The notes under the pieces are model-generated. The model worked only from the letters and a program-made list of their open reading frames with translations, was not told the origin of the DNA and made no database searches. 41,446 nucleotides of DNA, from the NCBI GenBank assembly GCA_020248985.1, contig JADCGL010000037.1, forward strand, positions 1 to 41,446, written 5' to 3'. Below are positions 29,954-38,307 of this stretch, one piece after another (position 1 is the stretch's first letter; the number at the start of each line of letters is the position of its first letter). The position numbers and the translations under genes were made by a program. This DNA is from Telmatospirillum sp. Lineage in GTDB: Bacteria; Pseudomonadota; Alphaproteobacteria; CACIAM-22H2.

Positions 29954-30747
29954 TGCGCGGAGGCGCCAACCCGTCCGGATCGTCCGTCAACATCGCGGGC
30001 GTGGCGCATGAGTTCCGGCGCGCGAACATGGTCACGCGCGCGCTGGACCCTTTGGACCTGACGATCGCGGCAGGCGAATTCGTCGCGATCGTCGGGCCCT
30101 CGGGATGCGGCAAAAGCACGTTGCTGCGCATCGTCGCGGGCCTGCTGCGCAGCAGTGCAGGCGCCGTCGAGGTTGCGGGCAAGCACGTGGCCGGCCCGCA
30201 GACCGAAATCGGCATCGTGTTCCAGTCGCCCGTCCTGCTCGATTGGCGCAACGTCCTCGACAATGTTCTGGTCCAGATCGAGCTGCGCGGGATGGACCCG
30301 GCACGGTATCGCGACGAGGCGTTGAAGCTGCTTGCCAAGACCGGCTTGGCCGAGTTCGTCAACCGCATGCCGCGCGAACTGTCCGGCGGCATGCGCCAGC
30401 GCTGCGCCATCGTGCGCGGCCTGATCCACGATCCGCCGCTGCTGCTGATGGACGAGCCGTTCGGCGCGCTCGACGCGCTGACGCGCGAGCAGATGCGCAT
30501 CGACCTCGAAAAACTGTGGCTCGAACGGCGCCACACGACGCTGTTCGTGACCCACGGTATTTCGGAGGCTGTGGCGCTGGCCGACCGCGTCGTCGTCATG
30601 ACCCCGCGCCCCGGCCGGATCGACAGAATCGTCGAGATCGACCTGCCGCGGCCCCGCAACAAAGAAACGATCGCCAGCGCGAAATTCTCGGACTATTGCG
30701 AAGAGATCACCGAGTGTTTCATGCGCCGCGGCGTCATCCAGTATTGA
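29953..30747 (+). CDS. ABC transporter ATP-binding protein (NitT/TauT family)
   Basis: A 264-residue ATPase that powers the adjacent importer. It has Walker A GPSGCGKS (48-55), Q-loop Q91, signature LSGGM (143-147), Walker B LLLMDE (163-168), D-loop GALD and switch H201. The GTG at 29953 is chosen because it overlaps the preceding stop (TAGTG) and has GGAGG-like sequence only after it; a longer ATG frame lies inside the binding-protein gene. The lyase gene follows after 13 bp. Confidence 0.93.
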   Translation: MRGGANPSGSSVNIAGVAHEFRRANMVTRALDPLDLTIAAGEFVAIVGPSGCGKSTLLRIVAGLLRSSAGAVEVAGKHVAGPQTEIGIVFQSPVLLDWRNVLDNVLVQIELRGMDPARYRDEALKLLAKTGLAEFVNRMPRELSGGMRQRCAIVRGLIHDPPLLLMDEPFGALDALTREQMRIDLEKLWLERRHTTLFVTHGISEAVALADRVVVMTPRPGRIDRIVEIDLPRPRNKETIASAKFSDYCEEITECFMRRGVIQY

Positions 30748-30760
30748 GGCAAAGAACGAC

Positions 30761-31684
30761 ATGATCGCGCGCCCCTTCTCCGGTCTGATCGCCGCCCCCT
30801 TCCTGCCGATGAAGGACGACCAGTCGATCGACTGGTCCGCCCTCGAACGCTACATGGACTGGATCGCGGGCCAGAAACCCGACGCCATCGTCATGAACAT
30901 GGACGCCTCGGAAGTCGTCTCGCTCGACGACGACGAGATCTACGAAGTTGCGCGGATCTGCGCGCGCACGATCGCCAAGCGCGTGCCCTTCCTGTCGGGC
31001 GCCGGCGGCGGATCGACCCGGGCGGCGGCGGCCAAGGCGGAAAAGCTCGCCAAATGCGGCGCGGAAGGCTTCGCGGTCTTCCCGGCGTTCCCGACATTTT
31101 CCGGCGCACCCGTGCCGCGCGACATGATCGTGCGCTACCACCGGGCGATCGCCGATGCGGCCGACCTGCCGATCCTCTGTTTCCAGTTTCCCAAAGGCTG
31201 GGGCCCGGACTACACGCCCGAGATTCTCGCCGCGATGGCCGAGATTCCGCAGCTGGTGGCGATGAAGGAATCGTCCTTCGACGCCACGCAAACGCTGCAG
31301 GCGGTCGAAGCGGTGCGCAATCTGCCGCGCAAGATCGGCGTTCTCACCGGCAGCGACACCTTCATTTTCGAAGCGCAATTGATGGGCTGCGACGGCGCGT
31401 TGATCGGGTTTGCGGGTACGGCAACCGCCGAGCTGGCCGCGATGATCCATGCCTGCAAGGCGGGCGAGCTTGCGCGCGCGAAAACGATCTGGGACAAGCT
31501 CGGCCCCGTCGCGCGGTACTGCTGGCGTGCGCCCATCCGCGATTTCCGGCCGCGCATGAAAGAGGTGCTGCGCTTGCAGGGTCTCTTCCCGTCGGCCGCC
31601 GTGCGCGAACCGCAGCTCGGCATAAGTGCTGACGAACGCGCCGAAATCGCCGCCTTGTGCCGCCGACAAGGGCTGATCCAATGA
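30761..31684 (+). CDS. DapA-family lyase/aldolase with altered active site
   Basis: A 307-residue TIM-barrel protein of the dihydrodipicolinate synthase/N-acetylneuraminate lyase family. The Schiff-base lysine is K169 in LVAMKESSFD. The GTTGE substrate-carboxylate motif is replaced by NMDASEVVSL (46-55). The usual tyrosine of the YNxP loop is F141 in CFQFPKGWG. It is therefore not a DHDPS, and another retro-aldol or dehydration substrate is likely. GAGG lies 13 bases before the ATG. The location behind a complete importer suggests it degrades the imported compound. Its stop overlaps the next gene (ATGA). Confidence 0.88.
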   Translation: MIARPFSGLIAAPFLPMKDDQSIDWSALERYMDWIAGQKPDAIVMNMDASEVVSLDDDEIYEVARICARTIAKRVPFLSGAGGGSTRAAAAKAEKLAKCGAEGFAVFPAFPTFSGAPVPRDMIVRYHRAIADAADLPILCFQFPKGWGPDYTPEILAAMAEIPQLVAMKESSFDATQTLQAVEAVRNLPRKIGVLTGSDTFIFEAQLMGCDGALIGFAGTATAELAAMIHACKAGELARAKTIWDKLGPVARYCWRAPIRDFRPRMKEVLRLQGLFPSAAVREPQLGISADERAEIAALCRRQGLIQ

Positions 31685-32358
31685 CCATCTTGGGCAAAGG
31701 TGCCGTCGCGATCTGGCACGATATCGTGCCCGAGGGTCTCGCCGATTTCTACGCGTGGCACGACGGCGAGCACATGCCCGAGCGCGTCGCAATTCCGGGC
31801 TTCGTGCGCGGGCGGCGCTACGTCGCACTCGACGCCGATCTCGGCTTTTTCAATCTCTACGAAACCGTCGATGCAAGCGTCGTCGTCGGCCCCGACTATC
31901 GCGCGCGCCTCAACGCGCCGACGCCGTGGACGGTCGCGGCCGTCAAAAGTTTCCGCAACGTCGCGCGGGCACTGTGCCGGGTCGCCTACAGTAAGGGACA
32001 CGCCGATGGCGGCCTCGTTGCCACGCTGCATTACGACGTGGCGCCGGGCAGCGAAGATTCCCACGTTGCGGCACTCGTTCCGCTGTTCGAAAAACTCGCG
32101 GCATCGCCCGGCATCGCGGCGCTGCATGCCTTGGTCGCCGACGATGCGGGCACGCGCGAAGTGAATGCCGAGGAAAAGGCGCGCGGCACCGCCAATGCGC
32201 GGCCGCGCCTGGTGCTTGCGGTTGAAGGCTGCGACGATCTGCCCGAATTTACGGAAACGGTGCGCGCGATATTGACGCCCGAAGCGCTTGGGCAGCACGG
32301 CGCGATCGGCGCCTCTGCGGCCGGCATCTACCGGCACCAAATCACGCGCGCCAAATAG
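31681..32358 (+). CDS. Tandem dimeric alpha/beta-barrel protein (EthD/DUF4286-like)
   Basis: A 225-residue protein made of two similar ferredoxin-like halves. The first half has the pattern AIWHDIVPEGLADFYAWHDG, then EHMPERVAIPGFVRGRRY, which resembles EthD/DUF4286-type proteins. The second half starts near GLVATLHYDV. There is no signal peptide. The ATG at 31681 overlaps the lyase stop. It is the last gene of the uptake operon and converges on the LysM gene across 10 bp. A small-molecule isomerase or cyclase role is possible. The family name is tentative. Confidence 0.7.
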   Translation: MTILGKGAVAIWHDIVPEGLADFYAWHDGEHMPERVAIPGFVRGRRYVALDADLGFFNLYETVDASVVVGPDYRARLNAPTPWTVAAVKSFRNVARALCRVAYSKGHADGGLVATLHYDVAPGSEDSHVAALVPLFEKLAASPGIAALHALVADDAGTREVNAEEKARGTANARPRLVLAVEGCDDLPEFTETVRAILTPEALGQHGAIGASAAGIYRHQITRAK

Positions 32359-32368
32359 CGACAGCCGT

Positions 32369-33373
32369 TCAGTTGGTCTTCGGCACCGCAAAGACCTGAC
32401 CGGGAAAGATCAAATCCGGATCGCCGATCTGGTCGCGATTGGCGTCGTAGATCGTCGTGAAACGCACGCCGTCGCCATAGACGCGGCGCGCAATGCGCCA
32501 CAGCGAATTGCCGGGCTGCACCACGACGATATTCTGGCCCGGCGCAAACGCGACCATGGAATCGCGCTGGAAGCGCGTCTCGGCGCGGGCGGCGACCTTG
32601 CCGTCGGCCCCAAGCTCGTCGGCCCGCAGCATGTAGAAGCCGGGCGCAAGTTCCGGGATGCGCACGACCCACTTGCCGTCGGCATCCATGCGCGCCTCGC
32701 CGGCGGCGCGATTGTCGAGATAGAGCCGCAAGGCAGCACCGGCCGTGCCGCGCCCCGCGATCGTGACCTCGCCCTTCTCGCCATAGTCGATCGCGTCGAT
32801 CGTCACGCGCGGACCGCCCGCCCCCAACGACGCCACGCCGCCGCCCGGCGTTTGCAGCAAGTTGGGTCCCGCACGCCCGGGCTCGGTCGGCAGCAAAGCG
32901 GCGAGCGGTCCGCCGCCGCTGCCCAGAACCGAGCCGCGCGACGGCACGACGATCGCCACGCTGCGCTCGCCGGTGGTTTCGGTGCCGTCGGAATCGCGCG
33001 CCGAAAGCGTAAGATCGTGCGCACCTTCGGCCAGTGGCTCGACCGTGACGAACACCCATTCGCCGCGCCCGTCGGCGGTCACGCGGCCGATTTCCTTGCC
33101 GCCATCGAGAATCGCAACGCTCGCATTGGGGGCCGCCCGCCCGGCAATGACCGCATCGCCCGACGGGCTTACGCGCACCACGTCGAAACTCGGCCGCACG
33201 CGCGCGGCCGCCGTCGCCGGGGCTTGCGTCGGCGCCGTTGCCGCGACCGTCGGGGCCGCGGTAGGTGCGATCGCGCGCGGCGGCGGATCGGGCTGCCAGC
33301 TGCGCAAGCCGAAGATCACGGCCGCAATCAGGGCAGCCACGCCGAAAAGTGCAAGGAACGTGGTGCGATTCAT
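32369..33373 (-). CDS. Ig-like/LysM envelope protein
   Basis: A 334-residue protein with an N-terminal membrane anchor (about 5-24). A Pro/Ala/Thr-rich linker (30-60) is followed by two immunoglobulin-like beta domains (about 62-145 and 185-270). A C-terminal LysM domain (about 280-332) carries VVQPGNSLWRIARRVYGDGV and DLIFPGQVFAVP. LysM binds peptidoglycan, so the protein would link the inner membrane to the wall. This domain order is common in alphaproteobacteria. It is not in an evident operon. The gap to the cytochrome gene upstream is 83 bp. Confidence 0.9.
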   Translation of the reverse strand: MNRTTFLALFGVAALIAAVIFGLRSWQPDPPPRAIAPTAAPTVAATAPTQAPATAAARVRPSFDVVRVSPSGDAVIAGRAAPNASVAILDGGKEIGRVTADGRGEWVFVTVEPLAEGAHDLTLSARDSDGTETTGERSVAIVVPSRGSVLGSGGGPLAALLPTEPGRAGPNLLQTPGGGVASLGAGGPRVTIDAIDYGEKGEVTIAGRGTAGAALRLYLDNRAAGEARMDADGKWVVRIPELAPGFYMLRADELGADGKVAARAETRFQRDSMVAFAPGQNIVVVQPGNSLWRIARRVYGDGVRFTTIYDANRDQIGDPDLIFPGQVFAVPKTN

Positions 33374-33456
33374 GCCCGCCCGACTCGAAATGAATTCTGA
33401 AAACGAAGCCTTAGCTTAGGCCCGTTCGACGCGCGCCCGCAATCGCGGCGGCACGT

Positions 33457-34362
33457 TTAAGGCGCTTGCCCCGAAATGCGATTGGCGATGGCGGGCAATT
33501 GGCGCAGATACGCAACCATCGCCGAACGGTCGGCCGGCGTGAGCGGCCCCGTGCTGTTCTTGACGACCTCGCCCATATCGCCGCCCACGAAATCGCCCGC
33601 GGGCGTCATGCCCATCGACAGCAGATCCTGATAGTCGGCGGGCGACCATTTGCCGATGCCGGTGTCGCGGTCGGGCGTGATGTTGGGCACGCGCCCGCCG
33701 CCCGGGTGCGCGCGATCGCCGGCATAGAGCATGTCGCGCTTGAGGCCGCCCATTGCGTTGCGCGGCGAATGGCACTCGGCGCAATGGCCGAGCGCTTGTG
33801 CAAGATAGGCCCCGCGATTGATTTCGGCCGATTTGGCCGGGTCGGCCACGAAAGCGCCCGGTGCGAAATTCAGCAGCTTCCAGCCGAATTGCAGCGGACG
33901 CAGATTGAACGGGAAGCCGATATCGTGCGCGCGGTTCGGTTTGTCCGAGGTCGGCAGCGCGAAGATGTAGGCCTTCAGATCGACCATGTCCTGGTCGGTC
34001 ATTTTCGTGAAAGACGTGTACGGAAAGACCGGGAAATAATGGGCCCCGTCCGGCCGGCGGCCCAAACGAAGCGCGCGCACAAAATCGTCGTCCGACCATT
34101 TCCCGATGCCGGCGGTGGGATGCGCCGTAATGTTGGGACCGTAGAAACTGCCGAACGGCGTTTTGAGCTCGCGCCCGCCGGCCAAAAGCTGGCCGCCGTT
34201 TTTGACGTCCGTGTGGCAGCCGGCACAACCGCCGGCGGCAAACAGATATTCGCCGCGTTTGGCGTCACCTGCGGCCGGGCCCGCCGCATCGGCCGGCCGT
34301 GCCGCCAGAAATAAAACGCCCGCCAGGGCGACGATGAAGCCCAGGCGGGCGTTTGCACGCAT
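33457..34362 (-). CDS. Periplasmic diheme c-type cytochrome
   Basis: A 301-residue cytochrome with a signal peptide (about 1-26, cleaved near ADAA). It has two heme c sites: CAGCH at 46-50 and CAECH at 194-198. Each half has the GxxxWxxxDF-type helix (GIGKWSDDDFVRAL, GIGKWSPADYQDLL). It resembles the cytochrome subunits of membrane alcohol/aldehyde/gluconate dehydrogenases, but has two hemes instead of three and no C-terminal anchor. GGAT lies 10 bases before the ATG. It follows the cytochrome c' gene after 14 bp, so the two are one operon. The dehydrogenase partner is not in the window. Confidence 0.9.
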   Translation of the reverse strand: MRANARLGFIVALAGVLFLAARPADAAGPAAGDAKRGEYLFAAGGCAGCHTDVKNGGQLLAGGRELKTPFGSFYGPNITAHPTAGIGKWSDDDFVRALRLGRRPDGAHYFPVFPYTSFTKMTDQDMVDLKAYIFALPTSDKPNRAHDIGFPFNLRPLQFGWKLLNFAPGAFVADPAKSAEINRGAYLAQALGHCAECHSPRNAMGGLKRDMLYAGDRAHPGGGRVPNITPDRDTGIGKWSPADYQDLLSMGMTPAGDFVGGDMGEVVKNSTGPLTPADRSAMVAYLRQLPAIANRISGQAP

Positions 34363-34376
34363 AGCGGCGTTTATCC

Positions 34377-34838
34377 TCAGTTTGCCGGGCGGCGGAACGG
34401 CGTGTGGCAAGCCCCGCAGGTCTGGCCGAGAGCCGGGAACGCGGCCTTGAAACCGGCTTCGTCGCCGGCCGCAGCCAGACGCACAAGGTTGGCGGCCGCA
34501 TCGCGCTGGCGATCGAAGATCGCATCGAATTCGGCCTTGCGCTCCCAAATCGCCGGCAGCGCCGCCGAGTTCGCCGCCGTCGAGCCGGCCGGGAACAGTC
34601 CCTTGCTCTTTTCAGCATCGCTTTGTACGGTTGCCGCCGCTTGGCCTGCCGCTGCGGCATTCCACGGCGCCTCGCCGCGAACCATCGGCACGAGCACGCG
34701 CAGAGCGGCGCCGTTGGCCTTCATGAGTTCCTGGCGGGCGGCGATTTCGGGCGCCTGGGCGGAAGCGCCGGCGACGGCGCCAAGCAGGGCAACACCAAAG
34801 GCGAATGCAAAGCTTGTCGAACGCATGGACATTTTCAT
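34377..34838 (-). CDS. Cytochrome c'
   Basis: A 153-residue protein with a signal peptide (about 1-28, ending ASAQA). The mature part is a four-helix bundle with the heme site at the very C-terminus, CGACH at 141-145, the hallmark of cytochromes c'. RQELMKANGAALRVL near the N-terminus matches the first helix with the usual sixth-ligand region. Cytochromes c' bind NO and CO and protect against nitrosative stress. The start MKMSMRS at 34838 follows GAGG. It is divergent from the LOG gene across 165 bp of AT-richer sequence with GCAAA-N7-TTTGC at 34889-34905. Confidence 0.9.
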   Translation of the reverse strand: MKMSMRSTSFAFAFGVALLGAVAGASAQAPEIAARQELMKANGAALRVLVPMVRGEAPWNAAAAGQAAATVQSDAEKSKGLFPAGSTAANSAALPAIWERKAEFDAIFDRQRDAAANLVRLAAAGDEAGFKAAFPALGQTCGACHTPFRRPAN

Positions 34839-35003
34839 CGGGGCAGCCTCTGCTTTTTGGGGAACGGTTTCAAGTCTGGGCGCATGGGGCAAATCGCGCG
34901 TTTGCGAAGTGCGACCCGATTTAAACATCGTCTATGGATTAAGAACAAGACAACGAACAATCCACCTTGTGTAAATAGACTGTTTAAGGAACGGCAACAA
35001 TCA

Positions 35004-35591
35004 ATGTCCTCTCTTTTGCGTGCGGTATGCGTGTATTGCGGCTCGTCGAACGACGGCCCGCCCAGCCATCGCGAAGCCGCCTTCAAATTTGGCAGTCAAT
35101 TGGCGTCTGAAGGCATCGACCTGGTCTATGGCGGCGGGCGCGTGGGCCTGATGGGCGCGGTTGCAGACGGCGCGATTTCGGCCGGCGGCCGCGTGGTCGG
35201 CATCATCCCTGAGCATCTGATGCGCGCCGAAGTCGGCCACGGCCAGGTTTCCGAGTTGCACGTGGTGCCGTCGATGCATGTGCGCAAGGAAATGATGTTC
35301 GCCCGAGCCGACGGATTTGCCGTGCTGCCCGGCGGCCCCGGCACGCTCGACGAGATGTTCGAGATTCTGACCTGGCGGCAATTGAGTTTGCACGACAAGC
35401 CCTTGGTCGTGTGCAATCTCGATAATTACTGGGGCAAGTTGCTGGGAGCGATCGACGGCATCATCGAAAGCCGCTACGCCAAGCCGAGTTTCCGCGAGTT
35501 CTACCGAGTGGTCGATACGATCGACGCGCTGCTGCCTGCCCTGCGCGCGGCCCCCTCGTCACGCCTCGAAGCCCAGCCGGCAAAGTTCTAG
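35004..35591 (+). CDS. LOG-family phosphoribohydrolase (TIGR00730)
   Basis: A 195-residue LOG protein that cleaves nucleoside 5'-monophosphates, releasing the base; cytokinin monophosphates are the named substrates. The hallmark PGGPGTLDE is at 109-117, preceded by R94 K95 and the nucleotide loop YGGGRVGLMG (42-51). The ATG at 35004 has AAGGA 13 bases upstream; longer in-frame codons are not supported. Bacterial LOGs act on AMP-like compounds, and a plant-hormone role should not be assumed. It is divergent from the cytochrome c' gene. Confidence 0.93.
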   Translation: MSSLLRAVCVYCGSSNDGPPSHREAAFKFGSQLASEGIDLVYGGGRVGLMGAVADGAISAGGRVVGIIPEHLMRAEVGHGQVSELHVVPSMHVRKEMMFARADGFAVLPGGPGTLDEMFEILTWRQLSLHDKPLVVCNLDNYWGKLLGAIDGIIESRYAKPSFREFYRVVDTIDALLPALRAAPSSRLEAQPAKF

Positions 35592-35698
35592 GGTAATTTC
35601 CACAAATCTTTCGGGTTGAATAGCCGCCGCACGCGGCATGGCGTTTGCACATTTTCGGCACATCCGATCCCCGTCTCGGCTGCCGAAAGGAAAAACCC

Positions 35699-36751
35699 AT
35701 GTCGCGCCCTACCCTCGCCGTCTCGCGCCGTTCGCTGCTGCTCGCAGCCCCCGCGGTCGCCCTCACGCTCGGCAGCGGGCGCGCAAATGCGCAAGCCACG
35801 CGCTTTCGCTTCAATCTCGGCTGGCGTGTCGATGCCGCGGCGGCAGGCCCGCTGCTGGCCGCCGAGCGCGGCTATTTCCGCGAAGAAGGCATCGACATTG
35901 TGGTCGATGCCGGCAACGGCTCGACCGGTGCGATCACGGCGGTTGCGAGCGGCGCCTACGAAGCCGCGTCGGCCGATCTGTCGTCGATGATCCAGCACAA
36001 TCTGACCACGCCCGACCGCCGGCTCATCGCCGCCGCCATCATGTACGACACCAACGCCAATTCGCTGATCGTGCGCGCCAACTCGAACATCCGCGAGCCC
36101 CGCGACTTCATCGGCAAGCGCATCGCGGGCCAGCCCGCCAACGCCTCGCGCGCGTTGTTCCCGATCTTCGCCAAGGCCAACAATATCCCGGTCGATTCCG
36201 TGCAATGGCAGTCGGTCGATCCGGGCATCGGCATCCAGCTTTTCGTGCGCGGCGAAATGGACGCGCTGGCCTTCTTCTTCATGAGCGGCCTCATGAGCCT
36301 CAAGGCGGCCGGCATGCCGCTCGAGCAGACGCGCACCTTCCGCTATTCGGACTACGGCCTGCAGAGCTACGGCAACGGGCTCGTCGTCTCGGCACGCCTC
36401 GCGGCCGAAAATCCGCGCCTCGTGCAGGGCTTCATCCGCGCCATCACGCGCGGCTGGATCGACTGCATCGCCGATCCCGAAGCCGGCGGCCGGGCAGTCA
36501 AGGCGCGCGATCCGCTCATCGATCTGGCGATCGAAACCGACCGCCTCAAAATGGTCACTGAAGGCTGCATGACGACCGCCGACACGCGCACGCGCGGCTG
36601 GGGGGCAGCCACCGAAGCGCGCCTCGTGGCGTCGATCACCGAGACCGTGCAGACATTCGGGCTGCAGGGCACGCTGTCGCCGGCCGACATCTTCACCGAC
36701 CGCTTCCTTGCGCCGATGGCGGACCGCACGCTTCGCGGCGTGCGCAGCTAA
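35699..36751 (+). CDS. Orphan ABC substrate-binding protein (NMT1/THI5-like)
   Basis: A 350-residue periplasmic binding protein. MSRPTLAVSRRSLLLAAP is a twin-arginine-type signal, with cleavage near ANA-QA. The mature part starts FRFNLGWRVDAAAAGPLLAA and has the two-lobe NMT1 layout. The start at 35699 is supported by GAAAGGAAAAACCC just upstream; an in-frame ATG at 35645 was rejected. The 2OG oxygenase gene follows by 12 bp. No permease or ATPase is adjacent. It may use a remote importer, possibly the one at 28121-30747. Confidence 0.9.
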   Translation: MSRPTLAVSRRSLLLAAPAVALTLGSGRANAQATRFRFNLGWRVDAAAAGPLLAAERGYFREEGIDIVVDAGNGSTGAITAVASGAYEAASADLSSMIQHNLTTPDRRLIAAAIMYDTNANSLIVRANSNIREPRDFIGKRIAGQPANASRALFPIFAKANNIPVDSVQWQSVDPGIGIQLFVRGEMDALAFFFMSGLMSLKAAGMPLEQTRTFRYSDYGLQSYGNGLVVSARLAAENPRLVQGFIRAITRGWIDCIADPEAGGRAVKARDPLIDLAIETDRLKMVTEGCMTTADTRTRGWGAATEARLVASITETVQTFGLQGTLSPADIFTDRFLAPMADRTLRGVRS

Positions 36752-36763
36752 GGGCGCGCCGCC

Positions 36764-37699
36764 ATGGCGATCCCCGTCATCAGCCTTGCCCAAAGCCCGG
36801 ACGCTGTCGCCGCCGCCATAAAGGCGGCCGGCGAAGCGCACGGCTTCTTCTACGCGGTCGACCATGGCGTGCCCGCAGCGCTGGTCGAGGGCCAGTACGC
36901 GTGGGCGGCCAAACTCTTTGCCCTGCCACGCGAAGAAAAACTCGCCATCTCGATGTTCAATTCGCCGACACGGCGCGGCTACGAATCGATCGGCGACCAG
37001 ACGCTCGATCTCGCGGCCAAACCCGACCAGAAAGAAAGCTTCTATTGCGGCGTGCCCTACGCGCCCGACCATCCGTACGTGAAGGCCGGCATCGCCTTCT
37101 ACGGCGACAACCAGTGGCCCGCGTCGCTGCCGGGCATGGCGGCGCACACGGCGCGCTACATCGACGCGATGCAGAAACTGGCCGAGCGGCTGATGCGCGA
37201 CATGGCGCGCTCGCTCGGATTGGCGCCGGACTGGTTCGACCGCACGATGGCCGATCCGATGGTCACGCTGCGCCTGCTGCGCTATCCGCCGCATCCGGCC
37301 GACGCGCCCGCCGATCTGTTCGGGGCCGGTGCGCATACCGACTGGGGCTCGATCACGATCCTGGCGCAGGACGATCTCGGCGGGCTGCAGGTGCAGGCCG
37401 CCGACGGCAGCTGGATCGACGCCACGCCGGTCAAGGGAAGCTTCGTCGTCAATTTCGGCGACATGATTCCGCGCTGGACGAACGGGCGCTACCGCTCGAA
37501 TCCGCATCGCGTGGTGAATGCCAACGCTTCGGGCCGCGACCGCTATTCGATCCCGTTTTTCTACTCGCCGAACTACGATGCGCGCATCGAGCCCGTGCCC
37601 GGCAGCGTTGCCCCCGGCCAAGCACCGGCCTTCGACGCCTGCACGGCGGGCGAGCATATGGCCGAGATGTACCGCAAGACCTACGCCAAAGCCGCATGA
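36764..37699 (+). CDS. 2-oxoglutarate/Fe(II) oxygenase (isopenicillin N synthase-like)
   Basis: A 311-residue non-heme iron oxygenase. The DIOX_N part (about 3-110) includes AHGFFYAVDHGV. The jelly-roll part has iron ligands H191, D193 (AHTDWGS) and H248 (NPHRV), and the 2-oxoglutarate pair R260/S262 (RYSIPFF). The length and motifs match the IPNS-like family of plants and bacteria, which hydroxylate or desaturate small molecules. It sits between an orphan binding protein and a VOC protein, whose start overlaps its stop (ATGA). Oxidation of the bound solute is plausible but unproved. Confidence 0.93.
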   Translation: MAIPVISLAQSPDAVAAAIKAAGEAHGFFYAVDHGVPAALVEGQYAWAAKLFALPREEKLAISMFNSPTRRGYESIGDQTLDLAAKPDQKESFYCGVPYAPDHPYVKAGIAFYGDNQWPASLPGMAAHTARYIDAMQKLAERLMRDMARSLGLAPDWFDRTMADPMVTLRLLRYPPHPADAPADLFGAGAHTDWGSITILAQDDLGGLQVQAADGSWIDATPVKGSFVVNFGDMIPRWTNGRYRSNPHRVVNANASGRDRYSIPFFYSPNYDARIEPVPGSVAPGQAPAFDACTAGEHMAEMYRKTYAKAA

Positions 37700-38109
37700 G
37701 CGACACGGCTGTGCCCGCGATTCCGGTCGGCGTCGACGTCAATCTGTTCTGTGCCGACCCGGTCGCGCTGATGGAGTTCTACCGCGCGGTGCTGGGCCTG
37801 CCGGAGAACGAAGCGGCACGCTCGGGCATCTACCGCGCTTTGCGTCTGGGCGAGGCCGAACTCGGCTTCAACAAGACCGACGCCTATGCGCTGCTCGACC
37901 TCGCCGACCGCGTGCCCGGCGACAAAGGTGTGCGCGCCTACGCGACGTTCGTGTTCGCGCGCAGCGAAGAAATCGAAGCCGCCGCCGCCCGCGTCGTTGC
38001 TTCCGGCGGTCGTATTGTCAAAGGCCCCTACCGCACCTACTACGGGGCCTGGCAAATCGTCGCCGAAGACCCCGAAGGCAACGTGTTCCGCTTGAATCAT
38101 CGCGGGTGA
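37696..38109 (+). CDS. VOC-family protein coupled to the oxygenase
   Basis: A 137-residue glyoxalase-fold protein (VDVNLFCADPVALMEFYRAV near the start). Only E131-type ligands near NVFRLNHRG are obvious, and the first-half histidine is replaced by Asn/Leu in VNLF, so metal binding is uncertain. The ATG at 37696 overlaps the oxygenase stop. Its last 31 codons and the following 83 bases occur again, diverged, at 39350-39525, beyond the uspA gene. Confidence 0.85.
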   Translation: MSDTAVPAIPVGVDVNLFCADPVALMEFYRAVLGLPENEAARSGIYRALRLGEAELGFNKTDAYALLDLADRVPGDKGVRAYATFVFARSEEIEAAAARVVASGGRIVKGPYRTYYGAWQIVAEDPEGNVFRLNHRG

Positions 38110-38192
38110 AACTCGATAGCGAAAATGCTTGGCCCTCGCGCTGCAATTGCCCGCCATGTCCGCTGAGTTGAGAAACTGTTTATCTATAAAGT
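38018..38192. repeat. Copy A of a diverged 175-bp direct repeat
   Basis: This segment covers the last 30 or so codons of the VOC gene plus 83 bp of downstream sequence. It aligns end to end with 39351-39525, also 175 bp. The longest identical stretch is CCGAAGGCAACGTGTTCCGC, and CCATGTCCGCTG is also shared. The two copies are in the same orientation and flank the leftward uspA gene. Confidence 0.8.
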
Positions 38193-38307
38193 TGGCGTGG
38201 ACCCAAAAAACACACCACAGCCACGCGTAATCCAATTGTTCAGTAAACGGAAATTTTAGGGCGAGCACCCAAAAATCCTTTCCACTCCTTGCCTGCGGCC
38301 GCTGCGA

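Noticed and set aside
30761-31684. Annotation as dapA (dihydrodipicolinate synthase)
   Set aside because: The GTTGE motif and the catalytic tyrosine are replaced and the gene lies in an uptake operon, so a biosynthetic DapA is unlikely.
35004-35591. Annotation as lysine decarboxylase
   Set aside because: The PGGPGTLDE motif marks the LOG family; the lysine decarboxylase label is an old misannotation.
38168-38190. TTGAGA and TATAAA as a promoter after the VOC gene
   Set aside because: The spacing is only 11 bases and no rightward gene follows directly in this copy.
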